Assembly (NCBI GenBank): GCA_947175045.1
Contig: CAMWLH010000090.1
Span: 1 to 7,641, forward strand
Origin: an uncultured Clostridia bacterium
GTDB taxonomy: Bacteria; Bacillota; Clostridia; Oscillospirales; Ruminococcaceae
Direction of reading: 5' to 3'
DNA length: 7,641 nt
Shown: piece after piece, positions 5,646-7,641 of the stretch
Numbering within the stretch: position 1 is the stretch's first letter
How the letters are laid out: the number at the start of each line of letters is the position of its first letter
Made by a program: the position numbers and the translations under genes
Notes under the pieces: model-generated
The model's database searches: none
Seen by the model: only the letters and a program-made list of their open reading frames with translations
Told to the model about the DNA's origin: nothing

Positions 5646-6684
5646 CATTGCAAGAGATCTGATACCGCTTTACAACGAGAGCTTATGCGAGGAGGAGACC
5701 GCCCGTGAGCTGGAGCAGCACCTGGCTAAATGCAGGGACTGCAAGGCGCTCACAACTAAGTTTGAAGCCGCTCCCGAAACGAGTGAGCGGGATATCAATC
5801 CCTTTAAGAAGATCGGAAAAAAGCTGATAATAAGCAGAGTTCTGACCGCGATCCTCGCGCTGATAATAATAGCGCTCATAGTGACGGTCGGGAGCCTTAT
5901 CTACGGCGAGCTTAACAAGTCAAGCGGCTATATGAGCTTTTCAAGAATATTTATGGACATAGAGCTGAAAAAGATAGGCGGGCTGTTGGAAAAGGGCGAT
6001 ATTGACGGCTTCGCGGAATATGTATATATCGGCGGCGATTATTCCGATATCCTGCTGAACAGGCTCAAGACTGCCTATAATGAGGAGCTTTCGTGGCAGA
6101 AATGCCGCGTGACGGGCGTTACGGACGGAACGATGAGGATAGGCGATGAGGTTTGGCTTGAGAGCCGGATGACGCTCGAGTTTGAAGAAGCGGGAGAGCT
6201 GACGCTGTGCCTTGTCGAATCCGAGACCTCAAAATATCATATGTATGTCATAAGCGAGCGTGTCGAGCCGTTTGAGCTCACAACCGTTCAGACCCTGGAT
6301 TTCATTTACAACTATAAGCTGCTTTCGGAGCGCGCCGACGAGATCGACAAAAATCCTCGATATATCGTTCCGTATTTCAACAACGGCAGAACTGACATTG
6401 CTGATATGGCGGCGAAACTGGAGGAGTTCACCGCCGACGGCTCGGAGATTGTTACCGTTTTTGTCTCCGTGCCGCTGTACGACGAGGGCAGGGACGAGTT
6501 TTACAGTAAATGCATGATAAGACTGCGCGACAGCGGCGGCAATGAAGCCGTTGTCGAATTAAGGGCTATAATGGGAACAGTGCCTTTCCTGAACGTGGAC
6601 ACATCCACCATAGAGCTGATAAATCAAGGAATGAGCGAGGAAAAAATAGAGCAGGCTCTTAATATTATCCTGACGGATAATTAA
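5635..6684 (+). CDS. Membrane-anchored anti-sigma factor with zinc-binding (zf-HC2/ZAS) N-terminus
   Basis: A 349-residue single-pass protein. The N-terminus MKCNIARDLIPLYNESLCEE and H29-x3-C33-x2-C36 with C3 form the ZAS-type zinc motif that holds ECF sigma factors. A linker to about 62 and one strong membrane helix (about 64-90, LTAILALIIIALIVTVGSLI) follow. The remaining ~255 residues should be extracellular and carry the sensor function. I do not recognise that domain. It is acidic, rich in predicted alpha/beta character and ends with NIILTDN. ATG 5635 is chosen because GGAGG (5621-5625) is 9 nt upstream and zf-HC2 proteins begin with M-x-C. An earlier ATG at 5611 has no such site. The 11-bp overlap with the sigma gene indicates translational coupling and matched dosage. 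The sensed signal cannot be deduced. Confidence 0.92.
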   Translation: MKCNIARDLIPLYNESLCEEETARELEQHLAKCRDCKALTTKFEAAPETSERDINPFKKIGKKLIISRVLTAILALIIIALIVTVGSLIYGELNKSSGYMSFSRIFMDIELKKIGGLLEKGDIDGFAEYVYIGGDYSDILLNRLKTAYNEELSWQKCRVTGVTDGTMRIGDEVWLESRMTLEFEEAGELTLCLVESETSKYHMYVISERVEPFELTTVQTLDFIYNYKLLSERADEIDKNPRYIVPYFNNGRTDIADMAAKLEEFTADGSEIVTVFVSVPLYDEGRDEFYSKCMIRLRDSGGNEAVVELRAIMGTVPFLNVDTSTIELINQGMSEEKIEQALNIILTDN

Positions 6685-6703
6685 AAACCCCTCTTTTTTC
6701 CAA

Positions 6704-6733
6704 GAATAAGAAAACCACTTTCTGACAATAATA
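6704..6733 (+). promoter_or_regulatory. Candidate forespore (sigma-F/sigma-G type) promoter for sigG
   Basis: GAATA (6704-6708), an 18-bp spacer and AATAATA (6727-6733) resemble the sigma-G pattern GHATR-N18-CATnnTA with one mismatch in the -10. The expected start, near 6740, lies between the two arms of the downstream hairpin, so such a transcript would keep the ribosome binding site free. No GG-containing sigma-F -10 is present between 6685 and 6749. This is a weak match. Confidence 0.33.
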
Positions 6734-6768
6734 CTTGTACAATCAAGTAGGTCGGAGGGTGGTTTTTT
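6711..6768 (+). promoter_or_regulatory. Leader hairpin sequestering the sigG ribosome binding site; also a potential terminator
   Basis: Arms 6711-6726 (AAAACCACTTTCTGAC) and 6751-6766 (GTCGGAGGGTGGTTTT) pair over 16 positions without a mismatch, counting three G.U pairs. A smaller inner stem ACTTG/CAAGT (6733-6737, 6744-6748) caps it. The 3' arm contains the sigG Shine-Dalgarno GGAGGG (6754-6759), and the U-run TTTTTT (6763-6768) overlaps the TTG start at 6767. In an RNA begun upstream, the structure should hide the start site and may terminate transcription. It is the only terminator-like element after the anti-sigma gene. Confidence 0.75.
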
Positions 6769-7537
6769 GTATTTCAATAAAGTCGAGATAAGCGGGGTAA
6801 ACACGTCGAAGCTAAAGGTGCTGAAGGAAGCGGAAAAAATGGAGCTTCTCGCGCGGGTAAAGCAGGGCGATATGCAGGCGCGTGAGGAGTTGATAAGGGG
6901 CAATCTGCGCCTTGTGCTGAGCGTTATACAGCGCTTTTCGGGCAGGGGAGAGAGCGCGGACGATCTGTTCCAGGTGGGCTGTATAGGGCTGATAAAGGCA
7001 ATAGACAACTTCGATATAACCCAGTCTGTAAAATTCAGCACCTATGCCGTACCTATGATAATGGGGGAGCTGCGGCGTTACCTCAGGGACAACGCCCCTG
7101 TGCGCGTAAGCCGCTCCACACGCGATCTGGCGTACCGCGCCATGCAGGCTAAGGAGCGCCTCACCGCCGAAAAGGGCAGTGAGCCCAAAATAGAGGAGAT
7201 AGCCCGCGAGATAGGCGTTCCGCGCCAGGACGTCGTAATAGCGCTCGAAGCCATCAGCGAGCCGATCTCGCTTTACGAGCCCGTATTCTCCGAGTCGGGG
7301 GACACGATATACGTCCTCGACCAGATAGGCGACCACAACGACGATATGAACTGGCTCAACGAAATATCCCTTAAGGAAGCTATGCAGCAGCTTGGCAAGC
7401 GCGAGAAGCGCATTCTTAATCTCCGCTTTTTCAGAGGAAAGACACAGGTCGAGGTAGCCAGGGAGATCGGGATAAGCCAGGCGCAGGTGTCTCGCCTTGA
7501 AAAGGGAGCGCTGGAGAAGATCAAAAACAGAATATGA
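6767..7537 (+). CDS. sigG: RNA polymerase sporulation sigma factor sigma-G
   Basis: A 256-residue sigma-70 group 3 protein that drives late forespore genes after engulfment. The N-terminus YFNKVEISGVNTSKL matches the conserved sigma-G opening (NKVEICGVxTSKL in relatives). Region 2 is at about 41-110 (GNLRLVLSVIQRF, DDLFQVGCIGLIKAIDNFD, KFSTYAVPMIMGELRRYLRD). Region 3 is at about 111-190 (VRVSRSTRDLAYRA, EPKIEEIAREIGVP). Region 4 is at about 200-252, with the helix-turn-helix TQVEVAREIGISQAQVSRLE. The length agrees with Bacillus subtilis sigma-G (about 260). TTG 6767 is chosen because the conserved N-terminus begins immediately and GGAGGG lies 7 nt upstream; the first in-frame ATG is inside the protein. 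It is not linked to spoIIGA/sigE here but follows the ECF operon, and its start is enclosed in a hairpin. Confidence 0.97.
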   Translation: MYFNKVEISGVNTSKLKVLKEAEKMELLARVKQGDMQAREELIRGNLRLVLSVIQRFSGRGESADDLFQVGCIGLIKAIDNFDITQSVKFSTYAVPMIMGELRRYLRDNAPVRVSRSTRDLAYRAMQAKERLTAEKGSEPKIEEIAREIGVPRQDVVIALEAISEPISLYEPVFSESGDTIYVLDQIGDHNDDMNWLNEISLKEAMQQLGKREKRILNLRFFRGKTQVEVAREIGISQAQVSRLEKGALEKIKNRI

Positions 7538-7564
7538 CCTTACGCTGTGCCGATCTGATCCGTT

Positions 7565-7622
7565 ATGATTTTAAGCTGTGTTGACAAGAGCCTGTTCACA
7601 TTAAAACGGCATCTAAAATCAT
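7565..7622. repeat. 9-bp inverted repeat downstream of sigG
   Basis: ATGATTTTA (7565-7573) is inverted exactly as TAAAATCAT (7614-7622), 40 bp apart. Between them a TTGACA (7581-7586) occurs without a good -10. No U-run follows, so it is not a typical terminator. It may be chance in AT-rich sequence or an operator for a gene beyond the window. Confidence 0.3.
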
Positions 7623-7641
7623 GGCGAAAGAAATAACCGCA

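Noticed and set aside
6812..7336. 174-codon minus-strand open frame inside sigG
   Set aside because: It is antisense to well-conserved sigma regions 2 and 3, and the residue pattern follows from sigG codon use.
7581..7607. TTGACA as a promoter downstream of sigG
   Set aside because: The best -10 (TAAAAC) is only 15 bp away and poor, and no supported gene follows.
7621..7641. Possible start of a gene, ATGGCGAAAGAAATAACCGC (MAKEIT...)
   Set aside because: No ribosome binding site lies upstream (CATCTAAAATC), and only seven codons are visible before the window ends.

Overview
The window looks like chromosomal DNA from an endospore-forming Clostridia species, probably Oscillospirales/Ruminococcus-like. 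The evidence is a complete sigma-G gene, a consensus sigma-A promoter (TTGACA-17-TATAAT), strong GGAGG ribosome binding sites, moderate GC content, and the remnant of a Firmicutes-type conjugative-transposon integrase. No species can be named from the sequence alone.

Layout. Positions 1-1170 are a decayed mobile-element scar. It holds a terminator-like hairpin, the C-terminal part of a tyrosine recombinase (5'-truncated and frameshifted), and about 450 bp without an intact gene that carries repeated short motifs. Positions 1160-1520 are a rearranged tRNA-Pro(UGG) locus on the minus strand: terminator, complete tRNA, a 147-bp insert, a second copy of exactly the first 38 nt of the tRNA, then a perfect promoter. 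This looks like the footprint of an element that recombined in the anticodon loop and later shrank. Positions 1592-5090 are a two-gene operon: a ten-helix P-type-ATPase-like protein that has lost nearly every catalytic and ion-binding motif, followed 15 bp later by a DUF368 (PopT-type polyprenyl-phosphate transporter) gene and a terminator. Positions 5103-6684 are an ECF sigma factor and an overlapping membrane anti-sigma factor with a zinc-binding N-terminus, preceded by an ECF-type promoter that suggests autoregulation. Positions 6704-7537 carry sigG, whose ribosome binding site lies in the 3' arm of a 16-bp hairpin. The last 100 bp hold no gene that I can support.

How the parts may work together. 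The most unusual item is the pseudo-P-type ATPase. The reading frame is intact across 819 codons, and the fold-level landmarks remain (ten helices, KGTPE, VTPEQK, ADIGI), but the phosphorylated Asp is Glu, TGE is TGI, TGD is TED, GDGxND is GTRTTD and PEGLP is PTGIS. Its operon partner is of a family known to recycle undecaprenyl phosphate, so a non-pumping role in envelope lipid-carrier biology is a reasonable hypothesis. The neighbouring ECF/anti-sigma pair is a typical envelope-stress module, but nothing in the sequence ties it directly to the ATPase/PopT operon. The sigG leader suggests that read-through transcripts from the upstream operon are kept silent by the hairpin, while a forespore promoter inside the hairpin region would make a leader lacking the 5' arm.
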